Below are positions 15,887 to 27,323 of a DNA stretch of 52,500 nucleotides, one piece after another. The stretch is from Prorocentrum cordatum (lineage: Eukaryota > Sar > Dinophyceae > Prorocentrales > Prorocentraceae). Location of the stretch: positions 2,501 to 55,000 of the forward strand of contig CAUYUJ010019256.1 in assembly GCA_963575745.1 (NCBI GenBank). The letters run 5' to 3'. The translations under genes were made by a program, and so were the position numbers. The stretch's first letter is position 1. Every line of letters begins with the position of its first letter. The notes below the pieces were generated by a model. That model saw only the letters and a list, made by a program, of their open reading frames with translations, had not been told where the DNA came from and made no database searches.

Positions 15887-18800
15887 CATACGATTCTGCC
15901 TCATCGCTCATTTTTCAAAACAGAACATACAAACAAACAAAAAAAAGAGTTCGCACGATCCCAGCCTGGCCTTTTCATCTCCTCCCCCTAAACCCTATCA
16001 AGTAAGACTACGCGCGCGTTTATCACAAGTCATATATGTCCAATTTATCATTGCGCACAGGCGGCAACGTCGACACGCCCGCGTCGTCGTGCACCACCAA
16101 ATCCAGGCGTCGTAAGAATTTCAAGATCGATGTTCACGAAAACAGATAAACAGCCAATGTGTGTGCAACATGTCTGGTCAAAAAAAGTCTGGGCACGCGC
16201 TTCTGCGATTTCTGAAGAAAACCACCGGTTGTATAACATTGCCAGGCCTCTCGCTCGCGCAGATCGAAATAATTCGAACGTCCTTGCGCGCTTGATGGGG
16301 GGGATCCCTGTCAAATAACACAGTGAGGGCCACTCGCGCCCGTCGACCGCCCGCGCATGTCGAACTCCTGTCAAGTCTTTCATCACTGACGCGTGGGCAC
16401 CATCATCGTCAGCGGCGTGATCAGCATCGGCGACGTCATTGGCCTCGCCGTCGTCATCGTCACCATTGGCACACGCATCGCTGCCATCATCGCCGTGTCT
16501 GCCGTGGGCGACGTCGCCATGATACCGCGCCCGTCCGAATCACCGACTCGCAGGGAAGTGCCCAGCGAGACGCGCTGGGAAGGCCCCCAGCGCCCCAGCG
16601 GTCAGTGCCACCGCGGCCGCGTCGGTCGCGCCAGACTACGCGGGCGCTCTGCGCGCGAGCCTGCGCGCGCTCGCGCGGCCGCACCATTGCAATTTACATA
16701 TGGGTATGGCCTTGCCGTCGTCATCGCGATCATCGCTGCTACCATCATCGTGGCTACCGGTGAGAGCGCGCCCGCCCAAGTCACCGACTCCCACTGAAGT
16801 GCCAGCTGGAAAGTGCCCAGCGGCCAGCGCCACCGCTGCCGCGCAGGTTTGCTAAACTAGTTGGCCGTTGCGCGCGCGAGCATGCGCGGGCTGGCGCGGC
16901 CGCAAGGATGCGCCAACCAACACAAGTACTCATCGCAATCGCCGCCGCATGGGTTTTGCAAACAAAGTTGCGGGTGGGTGGGTGAGATGCTTGCGCGAGC
17001 GGGGGAGTTGACAACCAGTCGCAGGCACTGGTAAAGTCAAGTTTTCAAAACAAATAAGAATATACCTCCCCCCCGGGTTACCCGCCCCCTTTTTTCAGAT
17101 TGCAATTTACATACGATTCTGCCCCACCGTCCGTCCTAAATGCGAGCTCATACTATCCCAGCCAGGCTGGTGTTGCCCCCCCCACCATCCTCTCCTCGAA
17201 GACCACGCGCGCGCATTTGTTTATCACAAATCATCAGTGGTAAAGAATCCCTTGCAGAAAACGGGCCGACGTGCACTCGCATTGCAGATTTGTTCCAAAA
17301 GCCTTACATGTTACAAGGAGTTCAAAATCGAGTGCCCAAAAACATATCAAACACATTACTTCGCAACACGGGTTTTCAAACAAAGCGTGCGTTCGCGCCT
17401 TTGTGAATTCTTGATGGAACCATCGGTTTTTCATCAGGTTCACCGAATTCTACCTAACGGGCCTCTCGCGCCGCTTGCCGACATCATTCGAAGGCCCTTG
17501 CGCGCTGGGGGGGGGGCATGATCCGTGTCAAATAATAGCATGCGAGCCACTCTCGCGCATCGGCCGCGCGAGTACGCCGAAATTCTTTCCAACATCTGCA
17601 TCACCGACGCGAGGACGCCGTCATCGTCGCCGGCGTGATCAGCATCGGCGCCGCCACTGGCCGTGCCATCGTCGTTGCCAACATCGTCACCAGCATCGCT
17701 AGTAGCACCGTCTAGTCTACCATTGTACCGCGCCCGCCCAACTCGCGGACTCGCACCGAGGTGCCCGCTGGGATGCGCCCAACGGTCAGCGCCACCGCGG
17801 CCGCGTCGGTCGCGCCAAACTAGCTGGCCGCTGCGCGCGCGCATGCGCGGGCTGGCGCGGCCGCAGAGATCCACCAGCCAACGCCAAGCACCCATCACAA
17901 TCGCTTTTGCATGGGATTGGGAAACCAAGGTGCGGGTGGGTGGGTTGGATGATTGCGCGAACACTGGGATTAACATCTTCACGCTGGGCAGTTGAATTCT
18001 CTTATCTTAAGAGAATACAGACTCTACCCCCCCACCCCCGGGATTATCGGTACCCCTTTTTCGTAATGCAATTTACAAATGATTCTGCCCCACCGTCCAT
18101 CTGAATTGTGAATCCATACCATCCCAGCCGAGCCGATATCCCCCCCGCCACCCCCCGTTAAAAATCAGTTTCGCGCGCATTCGTGTATTCCGCAGTTTTC
18201 AAGAATCCTTGATAACAAAACGAGACGAAGTGCACACGCGCGCGTTGTCGCGCGCGCGTGCCGAAATCCGGCAAAAAGAAAAACACATGGTTTCGTAAGG
18301 ATTTCGAAGTCGAGTGTCCAAGGTAAGAAAAAACCTGCGCGCGCGCCCTTGCACATTTTTGAGAGGAACCACTTGTGTTTCACCATTTTCAGAAAATGTT
18401 ACCTTCGCGTGCGCGCATGTCGAAATCGTTCGAACGCCCTTGCGCGCGTGCTGACGCGAGAACCCTCTTGCCAAACATGTGACGAAGTGCAAGCGCACGC
18501 GTCGTCAGGCGCGAATGCCGAAATCTGTCAAAAACTCTCGGTGTCGTAACGAGTTCAAAACCGAGTGTCCACACAACTTATGTAAACAAATGGTTTCGCA
18601 ACATCAGCGTTCAAGAAAAGCCTGCGCTCGCGCCCTTGCGGGTACTTTAGAAAGCCTTAGGTTTCTAACCATGTTCCTGGAAGTCTGCCAAGCGGGCCTC
18701 TGGCGCCGCATGCCGAAATCATTCGCACGTCCTCGCGCGCGCTAGGGGGACACGATCCGTATCAAATAACAACATGCGGCCCACTCTCGCGCCTCGGCCG

Positions 18801-19200
18801 CGCGAGCGTGGCGAACTATTTCCAAAGTCTGCATCACCGACGCGAGGACGCCGTCATCGTCGCTGGCGCGATCAGCATCGGCGCCCGCATTGGCCTTGCC
18901 ATCGTCATTGTCAACATCACCACCCGCATCACTACCATCATCGTCGTGTCTACCGTTGCCGACGTTGCCATGGTACCGCGCCCGCCCAAGTCGCCGATTC
19001 TCACTGAAGTGCCAGCTGGGGTGCGCCCAGCGGTCAGCGCCACCGCGGCCGCGTCGGTCGCGCCAAACTAGCTGTCCGCTGCGCGCGCGTGCTTGGGTTG
19101 GCGCGGCCGCAGAGATGCAACAGCCAACGCCAAGCACTCGCGGGTGGATGGGATGTGCGCAAAAGCATGCAATATGGCAACGAGTTTGGAACTAGAAAAC
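15887..19200 (+). repeat. Array R7: three 1-1.2-kb tandem units with internal duplications
   Basis: Landmarks recur in order. GATTCTGCCYCA is at about 15891, 17113 and 18078. CACYGACGCGWGGRCGCC is at about 16385, 17607 and 18837. The GCCACCGCGGCCGCGTCGGT block ends each unit. Unit 1 has an extra roughly 257-bp duplication in its 3' half; unit 3 has an extra roughly 265-bp duplication in its 5' half (18215-18480 against 18480-18735). Units carry many CGCGCGCG runs. An inverted relative forms the insertion at 35395-36660. No conserved protein is visible. TTGCAAACAAAGTTGCGGGT and a following (GGGT)n mark the unit ends. Confidence 0.85.
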
Positions 19201-19399
19201 AATTCCACCATATAAGACCGCGCCTCTGAGCATGCTAGAGCGCCGTGTGTTGTGTCCGTGGCATTAGCCGCACACACATATGCATATGTCCGATCGTGGT
19301 CATACACAGCTATATAAATGCATGTGTGCACCAAGTTGATAGCCATGCATAAGCATCTACGCAGTATGTATCTGCATTTTACACCGTGAGTGTGTATTC

Positions 19400-19620
19400 A
19401 TATGTCTATCCCTCTATCCTTGTTTCCCTCCCTCCTCTACCTCCCTCCCTCCTCTGTCTTTTTCTGTTTCTCATTTTTTATATCCCTCCTTCTATCTCTC
19501 CATCCTCCCTCTCCCCATCTGGTTCCCCATCATCACCGCGGGCTCGGGCGCTGTCGCCGTCGCTCGTCCTCTTACTCCTCCTCCTTCTCCTTCTCCTCCT
19601 CCTGCTCCCCCCTCCCCCCA
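19400..19620. repeat. CT/CTC-rich pyrimidine tract
   Basis: CCCTCCCTCC and (CTC)n-type tract, about 220 bases, upstream of the secreted-protein gene. Confidence 0.8.
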
Positions 19621-19915
19621 GACCCCGTCGCGCCGTAAAACAATGAGTTCAGGATGTGTTCAGCAATGTTATGTCTCTTCGGGCCCTTACTTGGCCTTAG
19701 GATCTTGGGGATAACAACGACTTGTGATGAGGTCGGTCCCAGGAGAGGGGTCCATATTTCTTGGGGACCACATTTTAGAGAAAATCGAGGGGATCCAGGC
19801 CCTTCCTCATTCCTTGACATTTTATCTCAAGCCGATTGGTTTCATCCTGACACTTCTTTAACATCGCATTCTTCCATTCCCTGCCCCAGACCGCGCCAGC
19901 CAGCGGTCTTTCAGA

Positions 19916-20923
19916 ATGCAGTGGATCCAAAGCATCGCTATCGCACTCTCCATATTCGTCGGCGCCAAGGCTTTGCAGCTAAGCGTTGACGACAGTTCCT
20001 CCCGTGCGTGCGTCGAAGGGTATGGAACACCGTACACATGGGTGAGCAGTGACAGCACGACATGCCAATGGTACGCTGATGAAAAAGCGTGCACTTCATC
20101 TGGAGGCTACGGACCCGGGTGGAGGTCGTGGTATGGCACGTTTCAGAATTGGGCGGTCAATGGGGTTGACGCCTCGATGGCATGCTGCCAATGCGGCGGG
20201 GGCATGATCTCCACTGCCACTCCCAGTCCGACGCCCTCCCCGACGCCCTCCCCGACGGCCGCCCCGACGGCCGACCCGACGCCCTATCCCACGGCTGCCC
20301 CGACGCCATTGCCGACGCAGCCTCCTGCAGCTCCGACGACGGGCGCAGCTGGAGTGGCCGGAACTGGAGGTCCTGTTGGAGTGGCCGGGATTGGGGGTCC
20401 CGTCTCTGCCACTGGTGATCCCCATCTTCAGAATGTCCATGGCGAGCGGTTCGATGTGATGATGCCTGGCAAGCACGTCTTGATCAACATTCCACGGGGA
20501 GCTGCTGTTGAGAAGGCGATGCTTCGCGTAGAGGCCGACGCACGTCGACTGGGTGGTCAATGCGCAGACATGTACTTTCAGGAGCTGAACATCACAGGGG
20601 AATGGGCGGAGGCGAGACAGCCAGGCGGCCTCCAGTTCCGCGCTCAGGGTCAGAGTGACGACGGACCTCCAGATTGGGTAGCCTTCGGGAAGGTAGAGCT
20701 GAAAGTTGTCCATGGCCGCACACATCAAGGTGCCCAGTATCTGAACTTCTACGTCAAACACCTTGGTCGTTCTGGCTTTGTAGTCGGAGGGCTACTAGGG
20801 GAAGATGATCACACGGAGGCAGCGACGCCTTCGGAGGCATGTGTTCAGAGCATTTCCCTACTTGGAGGTCTGAGTGATCAAAGTGTATCCGTCTTCTCCA
20901 TTGCGGAAGCAAGCTTCGCATGA
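19916..20923 (+). CDS. Secreted protein: Cys-rich module, TPSPTP linker, vWD-like domain
   Basis: 335 codons in one exon, from ATG at 19916 to TGA at 20921. Residues 1-19 are a signal peptide (hydrophobic core IAIALSIFVGAKA). Residues 32-96 form a Cys-rich module (CQWYADEKAC, then ACCQCGGG). Residues 101-140 are a Thr/Pro linker (TPSPTPSPT), then Gly-rich GVAGTGGPVG. From 164 comes SATGDPHLQNVHGERFDVM, the GDPH opening of a vWD-like domain, with GGLLGEDDHTEAATP at 291-305. Such modules are recurrent in predicted extracellular proteins of dinoflagellates (family knowledge). A cell-surface or matrix role is inferred. TTTCAG lies directly before AATG, so a trans-splice acceptor one base upstream of the ATG is possible. 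The lack of introns suggests a retrocopy or a compact gene. Confidence 0.92.
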   Translation: MQWIQSIAIALSIFVGAKALQLSVDDSSSRACVEGYGTPYTWVSSDSTTCQWYADEKACTSSGGYGPGWRSWYGTFQNWAVNGVDASMACCQCGGGMISTATPSPTPSPTPSPTAAPTADPTPYPTAAPTPLPTQPPAAPTTGAAGVAGTGGPVGVAGIGGPVSATGDPHLQNVHGERFDVMMPGKHVLINIPRGAAVEKAMLRVEADARRLGGQCADMYFQELNITGEWAEARQPGGLQFRAQGQSDDGPPDWVAFGKVELKVVHGRTHQGAQYLNFYVKHLGRSGFVVGGLLGEDDHTEAATPSEACVQSISLLGGLSDQSVSVFSIAEASFA

Positions 20924-21640
20924 AGGCATGAGGTCGTTGACGGCGACGTGTCAGGATCTTTTTTTTACGTCCTGACAGTTTTAACGGCTCCTTCTCCCGC
21001 TAATAACAAACAAGTGGAAGTCATGGCACGCCCCCCCTCCCCCATCCCCCCAAATTCAATGTCCGCCCTGGAGGTCTGCTAGCACAGGCCTGACGAGACT
21101 AAAGGCATGGAATATTTGAGGCCCTCGCGAGTCCAATGCCAACCTTGAAACTGTTGGGAAGGGGTGGAGGACGAGCGTAGAGTCCAAAACGAAGGGAAGC
21201 TTTTGTGCCCGTTTATCGTCTCCCCCCCCGCTACTTCCTGTCACCCCCCCTCCACCCTCGCTTCTTCCCGTCATCCCCCTCGCCCCCCCTCAATTCTTCC
21301 CTTCATCCCCCTTCCCCCCTACCTTCCCACCCTCCAGCGCAGGCCTGTATCAGTTGTGCCACTGGCAGTCGACGCCTCTCCTGCCAACCAGTAGAGCCCG
21401 GTTCGCTCTACTCTGCGGAGGCCCTTGCTCTCGGCATGCGTCTGTCGCGAGGGTTTCCGCATTTTGCTCCCACTGCAACAGGCCAGCCGCTGTCTCTGTT
21501 GCAGAGGCTACCGCGTTCGCGAGGCCTCCGCAGCCGCCCGCCCCTCTCCCACCAAACGGTGTCTATAGTGATTCCGTGGATCTCGCTTCAGCACAGACCG
21601 ATCGTACGTACCCTGCGCAATGAGGAAAAGTGGAGGCGGA
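20924..21640. other. 3' flank, no gene recognised
   Basis: Directly after the stop come TTTTTTTACG and a CGTCCTGACAG/CTGTCAGG-like weak stem at about 20948-20980. C-rich runs follow (21225-21335). No coding signal; the plus-strand frame at 21205-21837 is not GC3-biased. Confidence 0.4.
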
Positions 21641-21959
21641 GAAAGACAGGAGGAGGAGGAGGAGGACAACGAAAGCCTGTACATATGGCGACCGCAACGA
21701 GGAGGACGACGCGGGCAGTGAGGAAGAGGATACAGTGGAGGTTGACGTTCAACTCCGGCAGTCTCTTGGAGAATGTCTGGGCTCACTTGGGATTCTCTTG
21801 GGACTCCTGGGTCAGGCGCACGAGAACCGCCTACTGACGGGGCAGTGATCCCAAGGGGGGCCCCAAGGTGCGTTCAAGAGGGCCTTGGGCTTCACTCCAC
21901 CAGGAGCTTGGGAACTCATTGGCCAATCCTCTTGGGACTCTTGGGACTCCTGGATCAGC

Positions 21960-22690
21960 GGGTCTCACGCCGCGTGCAGAGTATCGCGTATTGCCTGGGC
22001 GGTTGTCCGACGCGCGCTGTCAGAATTGCCCCGTCGGTGCCTCTTAGAGCTTCCTTGGGGCTCGCGAGTCAGCCGTCCTCACGCCGTGCGCAGGGGAACA
22101 ATTGCATACAAGAATGCCTGGGCAGTTCTGCAACGCGCGGCGAGAGAGATCGGTCCTCCTTCGGGCGGCAAAAGAGCCCCGAGATGGGTCCAAGAGGACC
22201 CCTGAGTCAACTCTGGCAGATTTTAGGGTCTTGGTCTTCTTCGCCCCGCTTGGTTTTCCCTCTGGGCTCCAAATCTATAGTTCCCGCGCCGCACGCAGGA
22301 TTACCGCGTGCTGCCAGGGCAGGTCTCCAAACCCGCGGCGTGTCTCCCGGCCTCACCAGGGCCTCTCTGCGACTCCTTTGGGGAGCTCTGGAGACCCCAG
22401 GAGTGTCCAGAACTGTGCCTCGACAGTTTCGGTCACCAGGAGCCCTTTGGGGGACGTCTCTTGGGAGCCTCTTGGGCCTTGTAGGGCCTCCTCTTGGGCC
22501 GCTCTCAGGCACCTCGTGGCCCATCCAGGGCGTCTTTGGGACTCCCTTGGGCTGCTAGTGGGACCGCTGGAGTATCCAGAAATTCGGTTCACTTCTCACC
22601 GGAATCGGTTGGGCTCTATAGGGACCTCTCTCGGAAGCCTCTCGGGCCTCTCTCGGGCCTCGCCGGGCCGCGCTCGGGCAGCCTGCAGGA
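21960..22690 (+). repeat. Degenerate repeats of CTTGGGACTCC / GCCTCTCGGGCC type
   Basis: Three roughly 115-200-bp spaced repeats share TCACGCCGYGYGCAG...GCCTGGGCRGTT...ACGCGCG (about 21968, 22080, 22288). They grade into degenerate CTTGGGACTCTTGG and GCCTCTCGGGCCTC units. Similar DNA is at 42340-43790 and 49170-49330. Long frames here have no biased third position. Confidence 0.6.
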
Positions 22691-22771
22691 GGGGAGCCAG
22701 GAGCTCTCCTGGACCCGGCCCGAGTCCTGAAGGGTCTGGCAGGGGGGCGCCCGCCCCCACAGCGCCTCTCT

Positions 22772-22976
22772 TCGGCGGCGAGCGAGGGGGGTAGCTGAGC
22801 AGGCGCAGGCCTTCTCAGAAGGCGGCTGGACTTCCCAGAAGCCCATCGCGCCTTCTGAGAACTTCTCGTCTGCTGGCTTCGGGGAGGGCTCAGAGCACTC
22901 CTCGGGGGGCCGGGGGACCTCCGAACCTTTGGAGCAGGCCCTCTCCTGCTCGCTTCCCCCCCTCGCTCGCCGCCGA
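22772..22976. mobile_element. TCGGCGGCGAGCG inverted-repeat element E2, copy c
   Basis: 205 bp from TCGGCGGCGAGCGAGGG to CCCCTCGCTCGCCGCCGA, with internal CTTCTCAGAAGGCGGC. No target duplication is apparent. Confidence 0.82.
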
Positions 22977-23217
22977 TTCGTGCCGACCCGCCCCTCGCCC
23001 GCGCCTCCCGCCCGCGGCCGCCTGGGCCTCCCACGGCCTCCTGCCTCCTGCCACTGCAGCGCAGCTCGCTGCCCGGTGCCCCCCCATTGGGCAGCTCGGC
23101 CGGCCCACGCCGGGCCCGCCGGCCGGGCCCCGCGGCAGAGGAAGCGCGCGGCGGCGTGGCGCGGGCCCAGGGCAGCGCGCCACGCTCTGGCGCGGTGTGG
23201 AGGCAGTGCAGCCGGGA
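22977..23217 (+). other. GC3-rich island between two E2 copies, weak exon candidate
   Basis: The frame from about 23087 reads GPRRARRPGPAAEEARGGVA with nearly all G/C third positions. It ends at the GA tract. No domain, and another frame is similarly open. It could equally be non-coding GC-rich DNA. Confidence 0.15.
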
Positions 23218-23527
23218 GCCGAGAGAGAGAGGGAGAGAGAGGGAGAGAGAAAGAGAGAGAGAGAGAGGAAGAGAGGGAGGGATCCGCGGCGAGCGAGGGG
23301 GGGGGAGTGAGAAGGAGAGGGCCTTCTCGGAAGGCGGCGGGACTTCTCCGGAGCCCTCGCGCCTGCTGAGAGGTTTTTGTTGTGTCTCCGGGGAAGGCTT
23401 ACGAAACTCCTCAGAAGGCAGGGGGACTTCCGAGCCTTCTGAGAAGGCCTTCTCCTCATTTCCCCCCCTCGCTCGCCGCCAAAGAGAGAGAGAGAGAGAG
23501 AAAGAGGAAGAGAGAGAGAGAGAGAGT
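23218..23527. repeat. (GA)n tract split by E2 copy d
   Basis: (GA)n with AAGAGG variants lies at 23218-23280 and again at 23481-23527, on either side of the E2 element at 23284-23480. The insertion therefore went into a pre-existing GA microsatellite. Confidence 0.85.
23284..23480. mobile_element. TCGGCGGCGAGCG inverted-repeat element E2, copy d
   Basis: 197 bp, left end CGCGGCGAGCGAGGG (terminal bases changed), right end CCCCCTCGCTCGCCGCC. Internal CTTCTCGGAAGGCGGC and AGCCTTCTGAGAAGGCC palindromes. Its GA-rich flanks hide any target duplication. Confidence 0.82.
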
Positions 23528-24220
23528 GCGACCGACCCAACAAGGCCCTACGATGTCCCTCCGTTTGGAGGCCCGAAGGAGTCCCGAGCGGGCCCCCTAG
23601 GAGGCTTCTGCAGCCTGCAGCAGTTGAACCGCGGCCCTCCTGGATGGATCTCGGGACCGCTCGGGCGACCCACAGGGCGATTTTCACGCCGCCGCGTTGG
23701 AGAACTACCAGGCAGTTTTCCTTGCGCGCAGTGAGAAACGCTGTTGGTTCGGCAATCCCGAGGGAGCCGCAAGGGGCCCCGACACGCCCCAGCAGCCTGC
23801 CTGAGTTGAGACGAAGGACCCCTGGGCCCTCGGATGCTCCAAAACGACAGCTCCCACACCCCAAGACCCCCGAAAGAGCCCTAAGGTGGCCGTGTTCTCA
23901 TACTCGTCCTGGGTTGAGCCAGGTCCACTATGGGACCCGCGCACCCGCTTCTCAAAACGAAAGAATCTGCCCGGCCCCCCCCCACCCACCTACCCACATC
24001 CCCGAAAGAGAGGCAACTCTGCCTCTCACCATCTCCCATGCTGGCCCCGCTTTTCGCCCTCGACCCCCATGCAGTCCTTCGGGATTGAGGCCATGCTCAA
24101 TCAACGTGCCCCCAAAAGGAAAAAATCAGTCTGCCACCCCTCCCCCTTCCATACCTCAACGCGGACGCAAAGTACCCGACCGCAACGTACCCCTTATTCT
24201 CTTGCAGTCGAGACTCCGTT
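23528..24220. other. Unassigned region
   Basis: A short frame, ALENYQAVFLARSEKRCWFG at about 23688-23745, looks protein-like but is closed by a stop soon after and has no family match that I recognise. The rest shows no gene or repeat. Confidence 0.3.
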
Positions 24221-24223
24221 GCC

Positions 24224-24499
24224 TCCCTCATCATCATCATCATCATCCTCATCAGCAGCAGCAGCAGCATCATCATCATCATAATTAGCATCATCAGCAT
24301 CATCCTCATAAGCATCATCATCAGCAGCAGCAGCATCATCAGTAGCATAATCGCCATCACCTTCACCATCACCATCGTCATCATCAGCAGCAGCAGCATC
24401 ATCATCGTCACCATCATCGTCACCATACGCATCATCGTCGTCATCGTCATCAGCATCGTCATCATCATCACCATCATCATCACCATCATCATCATCATC

Positions 24500-24543
<44 letters not shown>

Positions 24544-24550
24544 TACCATC
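24224..24550. repeat. (CAT)n/(CAG)n trinucleotide tract
   Basis: About 330 bases of CATCAT with CAG, CGT and CAC variants. The minus frame reads poly-Met. A pyrimidine-rich stretch (CTCGTCCTC) follows to about 24830. Confidence 0.95.
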
Positions 24551-24837
24551 ATCATCATCCTGCTCGTCCTCGTCCTACTCGCCCCTCCTTCTGGTCCTTC
24601 TCGCCCAATCATCGCCCCTCATCCTCGCCACTCCTCGCCCTTCCTCGCCCTTCCTCGTCCTCCTCATCCTCCTTCTCCTTGTCCTCCTCGTCCGTCATCC
24701 TCGTCCGCCTTGTCGTCGTCCTCTTCATCGTCCCCCCCGTCCTCCTCGTTCTCCCTCCTCCTCGGCCCTCCTCTTTCCTCTCCATCCTCGTCCCCATCCC
24801 TCCTCGATATTCCCTTTCCTCTTCCTTGAAACAGTCC

Positions 24838-25760
24838 CTGGTCGCACCACCAAAGGTGCTCGCAGGCTGGGCCCGGAGTTTCGCTCGAGACTTCCTTGCA
24901 GCTTGCCGCCCTGAGCCCAAGAACTCCAAGAGCTTCCAAGTTGGAGAGCGGGCGGTTTGCAGACTGGGGCTCTCGCCGTTGCGCCTCGCACATTCGCCAT
25001 GAGAGTCTGAAACAGCCTCAAGGATGGAGAGTCGGAGGATTTCAAGATGCGGCTCTTTTCCCAGCGCCCCGCACATGCATCTTAAATGTTTGCATCAACT
25101 TCAGGGATGGAGGCTGGCTCGATCTTGAAATGCGGCTCTCGCTGCAGCGCCGCACACATTCGTTTCAAATGCTTGCAACGGCTACAAATTTAGAGGGCGG
25201 TTCATTTTCGAAACGGGGTTCCCGCCGTATGGTCGCGCACATTTGTTTTCGGTAGTTGCAGCTGCTACGAGCTAGCTGCACGGATGGAGGGCGGTTCCTT
25301 TCTCAAAATGGGGCGATCGTTTGAGACGCCCTCGAAGTGGTGTAAATGAAGTCTAGGAGCTGACATAATGATGTAACAGCTGCACGGATCGAGGGCGTTT
25401 CCATTTCAAAGTGGGCGTCTCGCTTGCGACCTCTTACAACATGACGACCAGACGTGTAGTTTCGTCCATCAGTTATACAGATAGGGGCAGTTCCTTTTTC
25501 ACAACGGGGCTCTCATTGGACACCTCGCTGATGATCATGATCCGATCCTGTCGTATTATTTCTTATGCGCTAGAGGTCGAAGGGTACAAGGCTGTTCCAT
25601 TTCAACTCGTCTGAATGGCAGGCCCATGGGGGCTTCGTCTTCCAAGGAAGCGCTCCCTGTACTTAACAATAACGCCTGCAGCGACTCATAAGGAGGGGGC
25701 TTGTGACGGGACAGTGTATCACAGCACCGTTGACGCATCTTGGTCTTGAGCTGGTCCTCC
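24838..25760 (+). repeat. Composite repeat R5, copy b (80-100-bp satellite array)
   Basis: About eight degenerate units with CGGATGGAGGGCGGTTCC, TTTCAAAATGGGGCTCTCG and GCGCACATTTGTTTTC elements, spaced 80-100 bp (for example about 25022, 25103, 25188, 25281, 25385). It ends in GAGCTGGTCCTCCTCCTCC, the same microsatellite junction as the other R5 copies. Confidence 0.75.
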
Positions 25761-26005
25761 TCCTCCTCATCATGCTTCCCCTCATCATCATCACCATCAT
25801 CACCATCATCATCAGCATCATCATCATCAGTATCATCATCATCAGCATCATCATGATCGCCGTCACCATCATCATCGTCATCAGCATGATCATCATCAGC
25901 ATTATCAGCATCACCGTCGTCCGTCGCTATTGGCACCATCGCCATCATCAGCATCAGCACCAGCATCACCATCGTCGTCATCATCATCACCATAATCATA
26001 GCAAT
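25761..26005. repeat. (ATC)n trinucleotide tract
   Basis: (ATC)n with ACC, AGC and GTC variants, continuous with the 3' end of R5 copy b. Confidence 0.9.
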
Positions 26006-26400
26006 GTTCTCAGGCATGCCGGGTTGCGTGGCTTCTGGCGGGTACCGCCATGCTCTCCCCCCCTCCGTGCGGCGTCCCCGATTGTTGTGGCTGAGCGGCT
26101 CGATGCGGTGGCGGACCATGTCCATGCTGGGCGCGCCGTCTCTGTTTCGGTCGTGGCGCAGATTGGTGATGGCTTCAGGGCCAAGCTCGTGGACCAGTCC
26201 GTACCTGGCGTAATCGGCATCTCGGCCCGTGCGCACTCATCATGGCAACTCGCAGCTATCGAGGAGCTGGCCGGCACCCCAGTCTCCATCGACCGCGGGC
26301 ACGTCTTCAGCAATGGCATCAGCAGGGTCTCGTTATGGTTTCACGCTCGGCCCAGTGGTTCAGGCGACGGCCTACCTGGAAAAGATCCTGGAGACGATGG

Positions 26401-26454
<54 letters not shown>

Positions 26455-27253
26455 CGGAGAGGGTACTGGTCGTCGGCAGTCCCTTGGTGATGCGTTCGCT
26501 GGCGGAGGCCCATGGTGTGGCGGTTTCGAATCCTGGAGTGGTGGCGCCAAATCTCGTTGCGGTTGCGGAGCCCCTGCATGCAAGGCTTCATGTCGTCATG
26601 CTGGTTGGTCCCCATGGCGTCCCTCATGGTCCTGTCCTGAAGTGCCGCATCTCCCCTGCAACGCAGACGTTTCGGCGTTCATCCCGTTGGGCGTGCGCAC
26701 GCAGGAGGCCATCGTGGACAGGCTGTTGTCCGAGCTCCGCGTGGGACTTCCGCCCCTTGAGCCTGGTGGAGAGTTATTTCCTGATGATGGTGAACATCGT
26801 GGTCATTGTGAGCTTTGTTATGAGCACCCTCCTGATGATAGTGAGCCTCGTGCGCATCCCAGGCATCGTCGTGAGCACCTTCCTGGTGGCGGTGAGCACT
26901 GTGAGCATCGTGAGCCCAGTCGACAGCGACCTGCTGATGATGGTGAGCACCGTGAGCGTATTGGGCCTGAGCGTGAGCACCTTCACGATGACTGGTGGGC
27001 CTCGCGTGCCCGTTCGCCGTGCGCACTTTCACGGCGTTGGTGTGCACTGTCAGCCCGGGCGCGAGCTTCCTCCTGGTGCCGGTGAGCTCCGTAGGTTTCG
27101 CCGTGGGGTGGTGACGCTTGCCGCGGATCGTCTCAAGATCGCCAGGGAGGAGGGGGCAGGGAGGATTTTGAGCATCGCCGAGAATCCCCGCGCAGGGCTT
27201 CGGCTACCAGATGGAGTGCCGCCCCCGCGCGCCCGCAGCCCGCGCATCGTCCA

Positions 27254-27257
<4 letters not shown>
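26006..27257. other. Unassigned region with (GAT)n and GTGAGCACC minisatellite
   Basis: Contains pure (GAT)n at 26396-26455 and a minisatellite of GTGAGCACCTTCCTGATGATG-like units at about 26785-26995. Minus-strand peptides at 26010-26236 (for example YARYGLVHELGPEAITNLRH) look protein-like, but they are bounded by stops and unrecognised. No gene is called. Confidence 0.4.
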
Positions 27258-27284
<27 letters not shown>

Positions 27285-27323
27285 GAGGAGGAGGAGGAGG
27301 AGGAGGAGGAAGAAGAGGAGGAG
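27258..27323. repeat. GGA microsatellite
   Basis: (GGA)n, about 65 bases, followed by a short (GT)n at about 27403-27421. Confidence 0.9.

Noticed and set aside
19916-20923. Minus-strand frame of 221 codons at 20096-20761
   Set aside because: Antisense shadow of the secreted-protein gene, lacking domains; the plus strand has signal peptide, linker and vWD-like motifs.
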